Part shown: positions 41,358 through 50,272 of the stretch, piece by piece
How positions within the stretch are numbered: position 1 is the first letter of the stretch
How the letters are laid out: every line of letters begins with the position of its first letter
Origin: an uncultured Oscillospiraceae bacterium
GTDB lineage: Bacteria > Bacillota > Clostridia > Oscillospirales > Ruminococcaceae
DNA: 63,395 bases
NCBI GenBank assembly: GCA_934446565.1
Contig: CAKSEO010000010.1
Location: forward strand, 1-63,395
Reading direction: 5' to 3'
Position numbers and translations under genes: made by a program
The notes under the pieces: generated by a model
What the model was told of the DNA's origin: nothing
Seen by the model: only the letters and a program-made list of their open reading frames with translations
Databases searched by the model: none

Positions 41358-41930
41358 TTATGATATCTTCAGCGCCTGATAGAGATCCTCGCCCTGCTCC
41401 AGCTTCCCGCAGAGGTACTCCCGGCAGCGGTCGTACTCCGCGAACTTCCGGCGGGCGCTCTCAACGCTGCCGTATACTTTCCAGCAGCCGCACAGTTTGT
41501 AGTTGCAGCCGCCGTTCTCCACAAATCCACGGACGTCCTCCGCAGGATAGTCCAGAAATACCCCGATCTCATGCGGGAAGTCGCCCAGCCGGGTGCGCTC
41601 CGACAGCCGCTCCAGGCACTCCGCCGTGGTCATCCCGGGAGCGTATCCGTAGTCCCGCAGTATCGCGCGGTTCTCCGGAGCTTTCAGCCGCGCGGAGAGC
41701 AGCCTCGGGCTGTAGACCAGTATCAGCGAACGCCCGCGCTCGTCCTCCCGGAGCACCTTTATTTTCAGACCCCGGGCAGCCGCACGGCGGTTGAACCTCC
41801 GGGCGTTGCCGCCGATGTCGAATTCGCTGCGCGAAAGCGTGAACAGGCTCGCGCACTTTATCCCCAGCAGCGACGGCGCCGTGTGAAACGCAAGTTTCTT
41901 CTCGAACCGCCTGAGTTCCTCCTGTGACAT
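41358..41930 (-). CDS. DUF3793 family protein
   Basis: There are 190 residues from the ATG at 41930; an in-frame GTG lies nine bases upstream. Family blocks visible: LAFHTAPSLLGIKCASLF, VLREDERGRSLILVYSPRLL, HEIGVFLDYPAEDVRGF and CNYKLCGCWKVYG. The paired Cys (CNYKLCGCW) are conserved-looking and could bind metal or redox partners. Members are common in gut clostridia and sit next to flavodoxin or iron-uptake genes; the biochemical role is unknown. First gene of the operon. Confidence 0.85.
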   Translation of the reverse strand: MSQEELRRFEKKLAFHTAPSLLGIKCASLFTLSRSEFDIGGNARRFNRRAAARGLKIKVLREDERGRSLILVYSPRLLSARLKAPENRAILRDYGYAPGMTTAECLERLSERTRLGDFPHEIGVFLDYPAEDVRGFVENGGCNYKLCGCWKVYGSVESARRKFAEYDRCREYLCGKLEQGEDLYQALKIS

Positions 41931-41970
41931 TCCCCTCACCCTATCTTGTTCAAATTGTGGAAAATTATTA

Positions 41971-42022
41971 GTTAGAAATAGCTAACCCTACGCGTTAAAA
42001 AACAGGTTAGTTTTCTCTAACC
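41971..42022. promoter_or_regulatory. Two GTTAG-N6-CTAAC operators
   Basis: Identical inverted repeats lie at 41971-41986 and 42006-42021, 35 bases apart. The second is extended to GGTTAG-N6-CTAACC. They lie just downstream of the -10 of the DUF3793/flavodoxin promoter, where a bound repressor would block transcription. The half-site recalls the DtxR/IdeR consensus TTAGGTTAG. Iron control is an inference. Confidence 0.7.
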
Positions 42023-42028
42023 AAACAT

Positions 42029-42057
42029 ATGATACCACACTTTTTCGGATTTGTCAA
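42029..42057 (-). promoter_or_regulatory. Promoter of the DUF3793/flavodoxin operon
   Basis: Read on the - strand: TTGACA (42057-42052), 17 bases, TATCAT (42034-42029). Confidence 0.8.
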
Positions 42058-42102
42058 GGGGAGCGCTAAAAAAAATCCCCCGAACAAATTATCGCATACC
42101 CC

Positions 42103-42131
42103 TTGAAATTTTCTGCGAAGTATGTTATAAT
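42103..42131 (+). promoter_or_regulatory. Promoter of the phosphohexomutase gene
   Basis: TTGAAA (42103-42108), 17 bases, TATAAT (42126-42131), 80 bases before the ATG. Confidence 0.85.
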
Positions 42132-42210
42132 AATCATGATTGTTCAGGGAGTAGTGTGCCCGCTGCGCCGTTACTCGCTGATTTATACAGAACAACAGGA
42201 GGACACATCA

Positions 42211-43926
42211 ATGGCAGACATACAGAAGCTTTATGAGCAGTGGCTTGCAAAGGCTACCGCTGACCCCGACCTAAAGGCTGAGCTTGAGAGCATAAAGGAC
42301 GACGAGGACGGCAAGAACGACCGTTTCTACCGCGACCTCGAATTCGGCACCGGCGGACTGCGCGGCGTTATCGGCGCAGGCACCAACAGAATGAACGTCT
42401 ACACCGTAAAGAAGGCTACACAGGGTCTCGCGGAGTACATCCTCTCCAGCGGCGAGAAGAAGTCCGTGGCTATCTCCTGCGACAGCCGCATCAAGTCCGA
42501 TTATTTCTCCAGGAGCGCTGCCGAGGTTCTCGCTGCTAACGGCATCAAGGTGCACATCTATAAGGAGCTCATGCCTACCCCCATGCTGTCCTGGGCTGTA
42601 AGAGCGCTCGACTGCGGCGCCGGCGTAATGGTAACGGCAAGCCACAACCCCGCCAAGTACAACGGCTACAAGGTCTACGGCAACGACGGCTGCCAGCTCA
42701 CTCTTGAGGCTGCCGAGGCTGTTCTCGCGAAGATAAACGCTATCGACATCTTTGACGGCGTTAAGTCCACCGACTTCGACAAGGCTGTCGCAGACGGCAT
42801 GATAAGCTTCATCGGCGACGACGTTATCGACGCCTACATGGCTAAGGTCAAGGAGCAGGGTCTGCACACCGACCTCGTTGCGTCCTCCGGTCTGAAAGTA
42901 GTTTACACCCCCCTCAACGGCACCGGCAACAAGCCCGTTCGCCGTATCCTCAGGGAGATCGGCGTCAATGATGTCGTAGTTGTTCCCGAGCAGGAGAACC
43001 CCGACGGAAACTTCCCGACCTGCCCCTACCCGAACCCCGAGATAAAGGAAGCGCTCGCCTGCGGTCTGAAGCTCTGCGAGACCGAGAAGCCTGACCTGCT
43101 GCTCGCGACCGACCCCGACTGCGACCGCGTAGGCATCGCAGTTCCCGACGGCGACCATTACGAGCTGTTCACCGGCAATGAAGTCGGCGCGCTGCTGCTC
43201 GAATACATCTGCAAGGAGCGTATCGCCCTCGGCACTATGCCCAAGGACCCCGTTGCAGTTAAGACCATCGTTACCACCGACATCACCAAGGCTATCTGCA
43301 AGAAGTACGGCGTTGAGCTGCGTGAAGTGCTCACCGGATTCAAGTTCATCGGCGAGCAGATCGGCTTCCTCGAGGCAAAGGGCGAGGAAGAACGCTACAT
43401 CTTCGGCTTCGAGGAGAGCTACGGCTACCTCGCAGGCGGCTACGTCCGCGATAAGGACGCCGTGGTTGCGTCCATGCTCATCTGCGAGATGGCTGCATTC
43501 TACCGCACAAAGGGCATCTCCCTCATCGAGGCAAGAAAGAGAATGTACGCTGAATACGGCGTTTACTTCAACAAGCTCGACACCTTCACCTGCGAGGGCG
43601 AGAGCGGTATGGAGCGCATGAGCGAGATCATGTCCGACCTCAGAAAGAACGGTCCGAAGTCCATCGGCGGTCTGGACGTTGTCGCAACTGCCGACTACGA
43701 GGCTTCCGTAAAGACCTCCGCCGACGGCAAGACCGAGCAGATAACCCTGCCGAAGTCCAACGTCATCACATTCTTCCTCCAGGACAACGCCAGCGTAGTT
43801 ATCAGACCCTCCGGTACCGAGCCGAAGATCAAGGTCTACTACACCACCACCGGCGCTGAAAAGGCTGACGCAGTCGCTCTCCAGGAGAAGCTCTCCGCTG
43901 ATTTCACAAAGATACTCGGCTTCTGA
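42211..43926 (+). CDS. pgcA: Phosphoglucomutase/phosphomannomutase family phospho-sugar mutase
   Basis: There are 571 residues from the ATG at 42211, which has AGGAGG ahead of it; the open frame extends upstream over the promoter and is not coding. The N-terminal block EFGTGGLRGVIGAGTNRMN lies near residue 45, the catalytic phosphoserine loop is VMVTASHNPAKYNGYKVY, the metal loop is ATDPDCDRVGIA, the sugar-specificity loop is FGFEESYGYLAGG, and the phosphate-binding end is RPSGTEPKIKVY. It interconverts glucose-1- and 6-phosphate. It is transcribed alone. Confidence 0.93.
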   Translation: MADIQKLYEQWLAKATADPDLKAELESIKDDEDGKNDRFYRDLEFGTGGLRGVIGAGTNRMNVYTVKKATQGLAEYILSSGEKKSVAISCDSRIKSDYFSRSAAEVLAANGIKVHIYKELMPTPMLSWAVRALDCGAGVMVTASHNPAKYNGYKVYGNDGCQLTLEAAEAVLAKINAIDIFDGVKSTDFDKAVADGMISFIGDDVIDAYMAKVKEQGLHTDLVASSGLKVVYTPLNGTGNKPVRRILREIGVNDVVVVPEQENPDGNFPTCPYPNPEIKEALACGLKLCETEKPDLLLATDPDCDRVGIAVPDGDHYELFTGNEVGALLLEYICKERIALGTMPKDPVAVKTIVTTDITKAICKKYGVELREVLTGFKFIGEQIGFLEAKGEEERYIFGFEESYGYLAGGYVRDKDAVVASMLICEMAAFYRTKGISLIEARKRMYAEYGVYFNKLDTFTCEGESGMERMSEIMSDLRKNGPKSIGGLDVVATADYEASVKTSADGKTEQITLPKSNVITFFLQDNASVVIRPSGTEPKIKVYYTTTGAEKADAVALQEKLSADFTKILGF

Positions 43927-43980
43927 TCCAGTGTAGTTTCACATCTCCCGAAAAAATTTCAAAAAAATTTGAAAAACCCC

Positions 43981-44009
43981 TTGAAATTTTGGGAGAGTTG
44001 TGATATACT
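43981..44009 (+). promoter_or_regulatory. Promoter of rpmE
   Basis: TTGAAA (43981-43986), 17 bases, TATACT (44004-44009), giving a leader of about 80 bases. Confidence 0.8.
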
Positions 44010-44026
44010 ATATAATTGTTAATGAC

Positions 44027-44075
44027 TATGCCATAGTCTGAACCGCTGATGGTAAGCAAACCAGGGTTTGGCATA
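44027..44075 (+). promoter_or_regulatory. Structured 5' leader of rpmE, candidate autoregulatory element
   Basis: TATGCCA (44027-44033) pairs perfectly with TGGCATA (44069-44075). Inside are two small hairpins, ACC-GCTGAT-GGT (44042-44053) and AAAC-CAGG-GTTT (about 44058-44069), giving a three-way-junction-like fold. L31 is known to control its own synthesis through leader RNA in several phyla; that this is such an element is inference. Confidence 0.5.
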
Positions 44076-44096
44076 TACGGATTGAGGTGAAAATCA

Positions 44097-44300
44097 ATGA
44101 AGGAAGGTATTCATCCCGCATACGAAGCTACTGTTATCAGATGCGCTTGCGGTAATGAGATCCCGACACGCTCTACCAAGAAGGACATCAGAGTAGAAAT
44201 CTGCTCCAAGTGCCATCCGTTCTTCACAGGTAAGCAGAAGCTGGTTGACTCCGGCGGACGTGTTGACAGATTCAAGAAGCGCTACAACATGGGCAAGTAA
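44097..44300 (+). CDS. rpmE: Ribosomal protein L31 (zinc-binding form)
   Basis: This 67-residue protein has zinc-type cysteines C-A-C near residue 16-18 and C-S-K-C-H-P-F near 37-43, the C+ form of L31. It forms part of bridge B1b between the ribosomal subunits. GAGGTG lies nine bases before the ATG. It has its own promoter, a structured leader and a terminator, so it is regulated as a single gene. Confidence 0.96.
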   Translation: MKEGIHPAYEATVIRCACGNEIPTRSTKKDIRVEICSKCHPFFTGKQKLVDSGGRVDRFKKRYNMGK

Positions 44301-44331
44301 TTGCAACATAACAGGTAGTACCAATGTAGTT

Positions 44332-44366
44332 AAAAACACACGCTCGATTTTCCTGCGTGTGTTTTT
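44332..44366 (+). terminator. Terminator of rpmE
   Basis: A perfect 12-bp stem (44332-44343/44355-44366) whose 3' arm ends in TTTTT, with an 11-base loop. Confidence 0.9.
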
Positions 44367-44383
44367 GCATTTATGGAGGAAGC

Positions 44384-45004
44384 ATGGAGTATAAGACCAT
44401 CGCGCGGCGCTGCGAAGCCAGATTCATCGAGAAGAAATCGGAATTCATCGGATATCTCTGCCCCGTCCGCACCGAGGAACAGGCGACGGCGTTCATCGAG
44501 GAGATACGCGCAATGCACCGCAAGGCGACCCACAACTGCTACGCTTACATCCTGCGGGAGAACAACGCCGCGCGCCACTCCGACGACGGCGAGCCCGGCG
44601 GCACCGCGGGAGTTCCCATCTACGAGGTGCTCCGCAAGGAGGGGCTGACCGACGTCTGCTGCGTTGTCACGCGGTACTTCGGCGGGGTGCTGCTGGGAGC
44701 CGGAGGGCTCGTCCGCGCCTACACCAAGGGCGCCAAGGACGCCGTTGACGCCGCGCAGATAAAGCTCATGGCGGAGGCGGTCAAGCTCGCCGTCATCGTC
44801 GATTACGGGCTTTACGGGCGGCTCGCGCAGGTCTTTGCGGAGTTCGACGCCCGCGTCGAGGACGAGCAGTTCGCCGATAACGTCCGGGTCGTTCTCCACA
44901 TCCGCGCGGAAAATTCCCAGCGTCTCACCGACCGACTGGTGGATGTCTGCAACGGCGCGGTCTCCATCGAGGAGCTCGAGAAGCTCAATTACGACTTTGC
45001 GTGA
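44384..45004 (+). CDS. YigZ/IMPACT family protein
   Basis: There are 206 residues from the ATG at 44384 (GGAGG at seven bases; an upstream in-frame ATG lies inside the rpmE terminator). The IMPACT-N signature is HNCYAYILRENNAARHSDDGEPGGTAG (in part). VTRYFGGVLLGAGGLVRAYTKGA follows (in part). A ferredoxin-like DUF1949 domain closes the protein (residues 135-206). Its yeast relative (Yih1) modulates Gcn2 in translation control; the bacterial role is not settled. Confidence 0.9.
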   Translation: MEYKTIARRCEARFIEKKSEFIGYLCPVRTEEQATAFIEEIRAMHRKATHNCYAYILRENNAARHSDDGEPGGTAGVPIYEVLRKEGLTDVCCVVTRYFGGVLLGAGGLVRAYTKGAKDAVDAAQIKLMAEAVKLAVIVDYGLYGRLAQVFAEFDARVEDEQFADNVRVVLHIRAENSQRLTDRLVDVCNGAVSIEELEKLNYDFA

Positions 45005-45011
45005 CGTGAAT

Positions 45012-45042
45012 CTGCACAATTATTGTTTAAATATTTGTGCAG
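45012..45042. repeat. CTGCACAA/TTGTGCAG inverted repeat
   Basis: An 8-bp perfect pair (45012-45019/45035-45042) with an AT-rich 15-base centre, just after the yigZ stop. It may be a weak terminator for yigZ or an operator for the dGTPase-like gene; no T run follows. Confidence 0.5.
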
Positions 45043-45153
45043 AAACAACAAATCGACGTTTTTCTTAAAGGTGCTCGGAGCTGAAATCTGTATATAATAT
45101 TGAGGGGTAGTTATGCCCTTTTTACGTTTTGGCATTCTGCGAAAGGAGCGCCT

Positions 45154-46179
45154 ATGCTTCCGAGAGAACGTATCATGCGCAACGAGGCTCTTATCCTCAG
45201 CGAATTCGCGTGCAAATCCGCCGACACCCGCGGGCGGGAGCGCCCGGAGGTACCGGACGACATCCGCACGGAGTTCCAGCGCGACCGCGACCGGATAATC
45301 CACTGCCGCGCGTTCCGCAGACTCAAGCACAAAACGCAGGTGTTCCTGATACCGCATTCCGACCACTACCGCACCCGCCTGACCCACACATTGGAGGTCA
45401 GCCAGATCTCCCGCACCGTCGCCCGCGCGCTGGGTCTCAACGAGGACCTCACCGAAGCGATAGCGCTGGGGCACGACCTCGGTCACACGCCTTTCGGACA
45501 CGACGGCGAGCGTGCCCTCAACGACATCATGCCCGGCGGGTTCTCGCATAATTTGCAGGGGAAGCGCGTCGTGCAGTACATCGAAAAGGACGGCAGGGGG
45601 CTCAACCTCACCGCCGAGGTCATCGACGGGATACAGGGGCACTCCACCTCCGGCGGTTCTTCGCTTCCGTTCACCCGGGAGGGGATGGTCGTCAGGCTCT
45701 GCGACAAGGTCGCCTACATCAACCACGACATCGAGGACGCCATACGCGGCGGAGTTATCAGCGCGGACGACCTGCCGGAGTTCCCGGTGAGGATACTCGG
45801 CGCGACTAAATCCGCCAGGATAACCACCATGGTGCGCTCCATCATCGATAACGGCGCGGAAAATATTCACATGGATGAAGTTACCAAAAAAGCGCACGAC
45901 GAGCTGCGCGCGTTCATGTTCGAGAAAGTTTACCGCGCAGAACCTACCATTGCTGAAAAGGACAAGGCACAGTATATTGTGGCGTTCCTTTACAAATACT
46001 TTATTGACAGGCCGGAAAAAATGCCGGAGCTGTACCGCGCGCTCGCGGCGCAGTTCGACCTGCCGACTGCGGTCGGGGATTTTATCAGCGGCATGACCGA
46101 CGACTACGCCGTAGACCTCTTCAAGGAGATAACCATTCCCAAGGGCTGGAACGGCGTGACTACACATATTAAGGGGTGA
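45154..46179 (+). CDS. dgt: Deoxyguanosinetriphosphate triphosphohydrolase-like protein (HD family)
   Basis: There are 341 residues from the ATG at 45154 (AAAGGAG at nine bases; an upstream in-frame ATG has no site). The HD metal motifs are TRLTHTLEVSQIS (His) and ALGHDLGHTPFGHDGE (His-Asp plus second His pair), with CRAFRRLKHKTQVF near residue 50. It hydrolyses dNTPs to deoxynucleosides and triphosphate, limiting the dNTP pool. Some members also restrict phages, but nothing here shows that. A TATAAT at 45093-45098 may be its -10; no good -35 is seen. dnaG follows after four bases. Confidence 0.88.
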   Translation: MLPRERIMRNEALILSEFACKSADTRGRERPEVPDDIRTEFQRDRDRIIHCRAFRRLKHKTQVFLIPHSDHYRTRLTHTLEVSQISRTVARALGLNEDLTEAIALGHDLGHTPFGHDGERALNDIMPGGFSHNLQGKRVVQYIEKDGRGLNLTAEVIDGIQGHSTSGGSSLPFTREGMVVRLCDKVAYINHDIEDAIRGGVISADDLPEFPVRILGATKSARITTMVRSIIDNGAENIHMDEVTKKAHDELRAFMFEKVYRAEPTIAEKDKAQYIVAFLYKYFIDRPEKMPELYRALAAQFDLPTAVGDFISGMTDDYAVDLFKEITIPKGWNGVTTHIKG

Positions 46180-46183
46180 GGAT

Positions 46184-47932
46184 ATGGCGCTGCCGGAGGG
46201 ATTTCTCCAGGAAGTCCGGGACGCGAACGAGATAGTTTCGCTTATCGAAAATTACGTCGAGCTCAAGCGCTCGGGGGCTACCTATTCCTGCCGCTGTCCG
46301 TTCCATTCGGAGCGAACGCCGTCGTTCCATGTCTACCCCAACACCCAGAGCTACTACTGCTTCGGCTGCGGCGCGGGCGGCGACGCGATAACGTTCATCC
46401 GCACCATCGAGAACCTCGACTACATCGAGGCGGTAAGGTTCCTCGCGCAGCGCGCCGGGCTCCCCATGCCGGAGGACCGCAACGACGAATCCGCGCGAAA
46501 GCGCCAGCGGCTCTACGAAATGAACCGCGAGGCGGGGAAGTTCTTCCACCGGCAGCTGTTCTCCCCGGAGGGCGCCGACGGCTGGAATTACATCACCGGA
46601 CGTCAGCTCACCGAGCACACCATCCGCCACTTCGGCATCGGCTACGCGGTCAACGACTACCACAAGCTGCATTATTACATGCGAAACCTCGGCTTCTCCG
46701 AGGACGAGCTGGTGGAGGGCTCGCTGCTCGTCCGGAACAATAACCGCGTCTACGACAAGTTCGTCAACCGCGTGATGTTCCCTATCTTCGACACCCGGGG
46801 CAATATCATCGCCTACGGCGGACGCGCGCTCGCTGCGGACGCCCCCGCGAAGTACCTCAACAGCTCGGAGACCTACGTTTTCCAGAAGCGCGACAACCTC
46901 TTTGCGCTTAATTACGCCAAGAATTCCAAGGCGGATTACTTCATCCTCTGCGAGGGCTACATGGATGTTATTTCCATGCACCAGGCGGGGTTCGACAGCG
47001 CCGTCGCCACGCTGGGCACCGCGATTACCGCGACCCAGGCGCGGCTCATCGGGCGGATGGGGAAATCCGAGGTGATACTCTCCTACGATTCCGACGGACC
47101 CGGGCAGAAAGCCGCTTCCCGCGGGATAAACCTGCTCAGCGAGGCGGGCGTCAAGGCGAGGGTATTGCAGATGTCCGGCGCAAAGGACCCCGACGAGTAC
47201 ATCAAGAAGTTCGGCGCCGAGGCTTTCGCGCACCTCATCGAGACTTCCGGCGGCGCGATAGATTACGAGCTCGGCAAGCAGTCCGCCGGGCTGGACCTCA
47301 ACAAGGAGGAGGACCGCGCGTCCTACCTCAAGAAAGCCGTGGTGTTCCTCGCGACGATACATAACCCGCTCGAAAGGGCGGTGTATGTCTCCAAGGCAGC
47401 CGAAACCGCGCGTATCCCGGCGGAGACCGTCCGTTTCGCCGTAGAGAGCGAAATTGCGCGACAAAAGAAGAAATCCGCGCGGGACGAGCGTCGGGAGCTG
47501 ATAAATCCCCGCAGCGTAGACCGGATAAATCCCGAATCCGCCAAGCTCCCCCGGGAGGAAAAGGCGGAGCGCGGGCTCATCTGCTTTGCGTTCAACAATC
47601 AGGACAAGCTGGAGTACATCCGCAGGAAGCTCACCGGCGGGTTCGTCACCGAGTTCAACCGCAGGGTGTTCGAATTTATGGAGCAGAAGCACAACTCCGG
47701 CGAAGCCCTCACCGGCAGCCAGTTCAACGAGGCGTTCACAACGCAGGAGGTCGGGAGGATATACGGTATCCTGAACGATTTCGCGCAGTTCGCGCATTCG
47801 GAAGATGTCATGAATGACTACATCAAGGTGCTCAACGAGTATCATGAAAATATAAATAATAAAGACCCCGGCAGCATGTCGCTGGACGAGCTGCTGGCGT
47901 TTGCACAGAAGCAAAAGGAGAAGAAAAGCTAA
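46184..47932 (+). CDS. dnaG: DNA primase DnaG
   Basis: In this 582-residue protein, the CHC2 zinc finger uses C38-P-F-H41 and C59-F-G-C62. The Toprim domain follows with [17 protein letters not shown] (Glu) and [13 protein letters not shown] (Asp-x-Asp). The C-terminal helical region binds the replicative helicase. It makes RNA primers for Okazaki fragments. GAGG lies before the ATG. The stop TAA shares its last base with the ATG of the first sigma gene, as in the classic dnaG-rpoD macromolecular synthesis operon. Confidence 0.95.
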   Translation: MALPEGFLQEVRDANEIVSLIENYVELKRSGATYSCRCPFHSERTPSFHVYPNTQSYYCFGCGAGGDAITFIRTIENLDYIEAVRFLAQRAGLPMPEDRNDESARKRQRLYEMNREAGKFFHRQLFSPEGADGWNYITGRQLTEHTIRHFGIGYAVNDYHKLHYYMRNLGFSEDELVEGSLLVRNNNRVYDKFVNRVMFPIFDTRGNIIAYGGRALAADAPAKYLNSSETYVFQKRDNLFALNYAKNSKADYFILCEGYMDVISMHQAGFDSAVATLGTAITATQARLIGRMGKSEVILSYDSDGPGQKAASRGINLLSEAGVKARVLQMSGAKDPDEYIKKFGAEAFAHLIETSGGAIDYELGKQSAGLDLNKEEDRASYLKKAVVFLATIHNPLERAVYVSKAAETARIPAETVRFAVESEIARQKKKSARDERRELINPRSVDRINPESAKLPREEKAERGLICFAFNNQDKLEYIRRKLTGGFVTEFNRRVFEFMEQKHNSGEALTGSQFNEAFTTQEVGRIYGILNDFAQFAHSEDVMNDYIKVLNEYHENINNKDPGSMSLDELLAFAQKQKEKKS

Positions 47933-49023
47933 TGACAGAGAACAACGGAGGAGCAATGACTCTGCGCGAGCTGCTGGCGCAGGGAAAGCAGAAAGGAAGT
48001 CTGACAACAAAGGAGATAACGGACGTCCTTGAGGAACTCAACTTCGACGCGGAGCAGATAAACGGCATCTACGAGGAGCTTGAGAACATGAATATCAAGA
48101 TCGTGGACGACTACACTGCCGACCTTGATATCGACAACCTCATCGACCTCGCGGAGTCGGAGAGCGCCGACGACAGCTACGACACCGACGGAATGCTCGC
48201 CGACGACTCGGTGAAGCTCTACCTAAAGGAGATAGGCAGGATACCGCTTCTGACGACGGAGGAGGAGATAAAGCTCGCGGAGCGCATGGCGAACGGCGAC
48301 CCCGCCGCAAAGAAGCGCCTGAGCGAAGCGAACCTGCGACTGGTGGTAAGTATCGCGAAGAAGTACGTCAGACGCGGAATGCAGTTCCTCGACCTCATCC
48401 AGGAGGGCAACCTCGGACTCATCAAGGCGGTGGACAAGTTCGACTACACCAAGGGGTTCAAGTTCTCTACCTACGCTACATGGTGGATAAGGCAGTCGAT
48501 AACCCGCGCCATCGCCGACCAGGCGCGCACCATCCGTATCCCGGTGCACATGGTGGAGACCATCACCAAGGTGAAGAAGATGCAGAGCCAGCTCCTCCAC
48601 GCGAACGGCTACGAGCCCACGGAGGACGAGATCGCGGAGAAGCTCAATATGCCGCTGGACAAGGTGCGCGAGATAATCCGCATCGCGCAGGACCCCGTCT
48701 CGCTGGAGACCCCTATCGGCGAGGAGGAGGACAGCCACCTCGGCGACTTCATCCCGGACGAGGACGCGCCCGCGCCCGCTGACGAAGCGTGCAACAGCGT
48801 GCTCAAGCAGACCATCGGGGAAGTCCTCGACACGCTGACCGAGCGCGAGAAGCGCGTCATAATCCTGCGATTCGGGCTTATCGACGGCAGACAGAGGACG
48901 CTCGAGGAGGTAGGTCAGGAGTTCCAGGTAACGCGCGAGCGTATCAGGCAGATCGAGACAAAGGCGCTCCGCAAGCTGCGCCACCCCACGCGAAGCAAAA
49001 AGCTGAAGGACTTCCTTGAATGA
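47932..49023 (+). CDS. rpoD: Primary-type RNA polymerase sigma factor RpoD/SigA
   Basis: This protein has 363 residues (355 if the ATG at 47956, with GGAGG just ahead, is used). A sigma-1.1-like N-terminus ([20 protein letters not shown]) leads to region 1.2/2 ([57 protein letters not shown], in part), region 3 and region 4.2 ([36 protein letters not shown], in part). The -10 and -35 recognition regions are those of housekeeping sigma. The numerous TTGACA-17-TATAAT promoters in the window match it. Confidence 0.93.
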   Translation: MTENNGGAMTLRELLAQGKQKGSLTTKEITDVLEELNFDAEQINGIYEELENMNIKIVDDYTADLDIDNLIDLAESESADDSYDTDGMLADDSVKLYLKEIGRIPLLTTEEEIKLAERMANGDPAAKKRLSEANLRLVVSIAKKYVRRGMQFLDLIQEGNLGLIKAVDKFDYTKGFKFSTYATWWIRQSITRAIADQARTIRIPVHMVETITKVKKMQSQLLHANGYEPTEDEIAEKLNMPLDKVREIIRIAQDPVSLETPIGEEEDSHLGDFIPDEDAPAPADEACNSVLKQTIGEVLDTLTEREKRVIILRFGLIDGRQRTLEEVGQEFQVTRERIRQIETKALRKLRHPTRSKKLKDFLE

Positions 49024-49075
49024 GCTACATAAGGGAACTTCTGAAAACTCCGTTCACAACTGGAAAGGAATTAAA

Positions 49076-50146
49076 ATGAGCAACGCAAAAGTTATCAGCG
49101 AACTTCTTGAACGCGGAAAACAGAGCGGTAAGCTTTCTACCAAAGAGATAACCGACGCTATCGAGGAAATGGAGATCGACGCCGAGCAGATAAACCGTAT
49201 CTACGACGAGCTGGAGAGCAACAATATCGAGATCGTGGACGACATCGCCACGGACGACCTCAACAAGGCGCTCGACTACAGCAGCGACGACGATTCGGAC
49301 TACTCCTCTGACGGAGTAGCGGTGGACGACCCGGTAAAGGTGCACCTCAAGGAGATAGGCAAGATACCGCTGCTTTCCACCGAGGAGGAGATACAGCTCG
49401 CGGAGAAGATAAGCGCAGGCGACGAGTACGCCCGTGACAGGCTCATCGAAGCCAATCTCCGACTGGTGGTCAGCATTGCGAAGCACTTCGTGGGGAGGGG
49501 GATGCCGTTCCTCGACCTCATCCAGGAGGGCTACATCGGGCTGATAAAGGCGGTCGAGAAGTTCGACCACACCAAGGGCTACAAGTTCTCCACCTACGCT
49601 ACCTGGTGGATAAGGCAGTCCATTTCCCGCGCCATTGCAGACCAGGCGCGTACCATCCGAATCCCGGTGCACATGGTGGAGACCATCACTAAGGTCAAGA
49701 AAACGCAGAACATGCTGCTTCACAAGAACGGCCACGAGCCTACCGTCGAGGAAGTCGCGCAGGAGCTTAACATGACTCCGGAGCGCGTCCGCGAGATAAT
49801 CCGTATCTCTCAGGACCCGGTATCGCTCGAAGCCCCGGTCGGCGAGGAGGAGGACAGCTTCCTCGGGGATTTCATCCCGGACGAGGACGCTCCCGCGCCC
49901 ATCGACACGGCGATGCAGTCGGTATTCAAGGACGAGCTTAATAAGGCTCTGGACACGCTTCCCGAGCGGGAGCGGGACGTGCTGAAATTCCGGTACGGCG
50001 TCGGGTACGACCGCTCGCACACTCTGGAGGAAGTCGGCAGGGAGTTCAACGTGACCCGCGAGAGGATACGCCAGATAGAGGCGAAAGCGCTCCGAAAGCT
50101 CCGTCAGCAGTCGCGCAGCAGGAACCTCAAGGTGTTCCTGGATTGA
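49076..50146 (+). CDS. Second primary-type sigma-70 factor, tandem paralogue
   Basis: There are 356 residues from the ATG at 49076 (AAAGGAA upstream). It is co-linear with the preceding sigma throughout. It has a region 1.1-like start ([28 protein letters not shown] in part), regions 2.2-2.4 almost identical ([43 protein letters not shown] in part), and region 4.2 [36 protein letters not shown] (in part). Differences cluster in 1.2 and in the linker before 4.2 ([10 protein letters not shown] versus [10 protein letters not shown]). Both copies look intact. The pair suggests growth-phase-specific division of labour or recent duplication. Confidence 0.92.
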   Translation: MSNAKVISELLERGKQSGKLSTKEITDAIEEMEIDAEQINRIYDELESNNIEIVDDIATDDLNKALDYSSDDDSDYSSDGVAVDDPVKVHLKEIGKIPLLSTEEEIQLAEKISAGDEYARDRLIEANLRLVVSIAKHFVGRGMPFLDLIQEGYIGLIKAVEKFDHTKGYKFSTYATWWIRQSISRAIADQARTIRIPVHMVETITKVKKTQNMLLHKNGHEPTVEEVAQELNMTPERVREIIRISQDPVSLEAPVGEEEDSFLGDFIPDEDAPAPIDTAMQSVFKDELNKALDTLPERERDVLKFRYGVGYDRSHTLEEVGREFNVTRERIRQIEAKALRKLRQQSRSRNLKVFLD

Positions 50147-50174
50147 CATTCCGTTCTGTCAGCACATAATAGTT

Positions 50175-50202
50175 ATCCCGGACTGTTTGCGCAGTCCGGG
50201 AT
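50175..50202 (+). terminator. Terminator of the dnaG-sigma operon
   Basis: A perfect 11-bp stem (50175-50185/50192-50202) with a 6-base loop, followed by CTTGCTTTTT. Confidence 0.9.
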
Positions 50203-50237
50203 CTTGCTTTTTCAATTACGCGGGAACTATAAAATCA

Positions 50238-50271
50238 GCGGGAGCGCTCGTTCGGGTGTTCCCGCTTTTTT
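50238..50271. terminator. Second hairpin serving the convergent GH13 gene
   Basis: GCGGGA (50238-50243) pairs with TCCCGC (50260-50265), followed by six T on the + strand. It lies against the GH13 stop, so it probably backs up + strand termination and serves the - strand weakly. Confidence 0.6.
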
Positions 50272-50272
50272 C

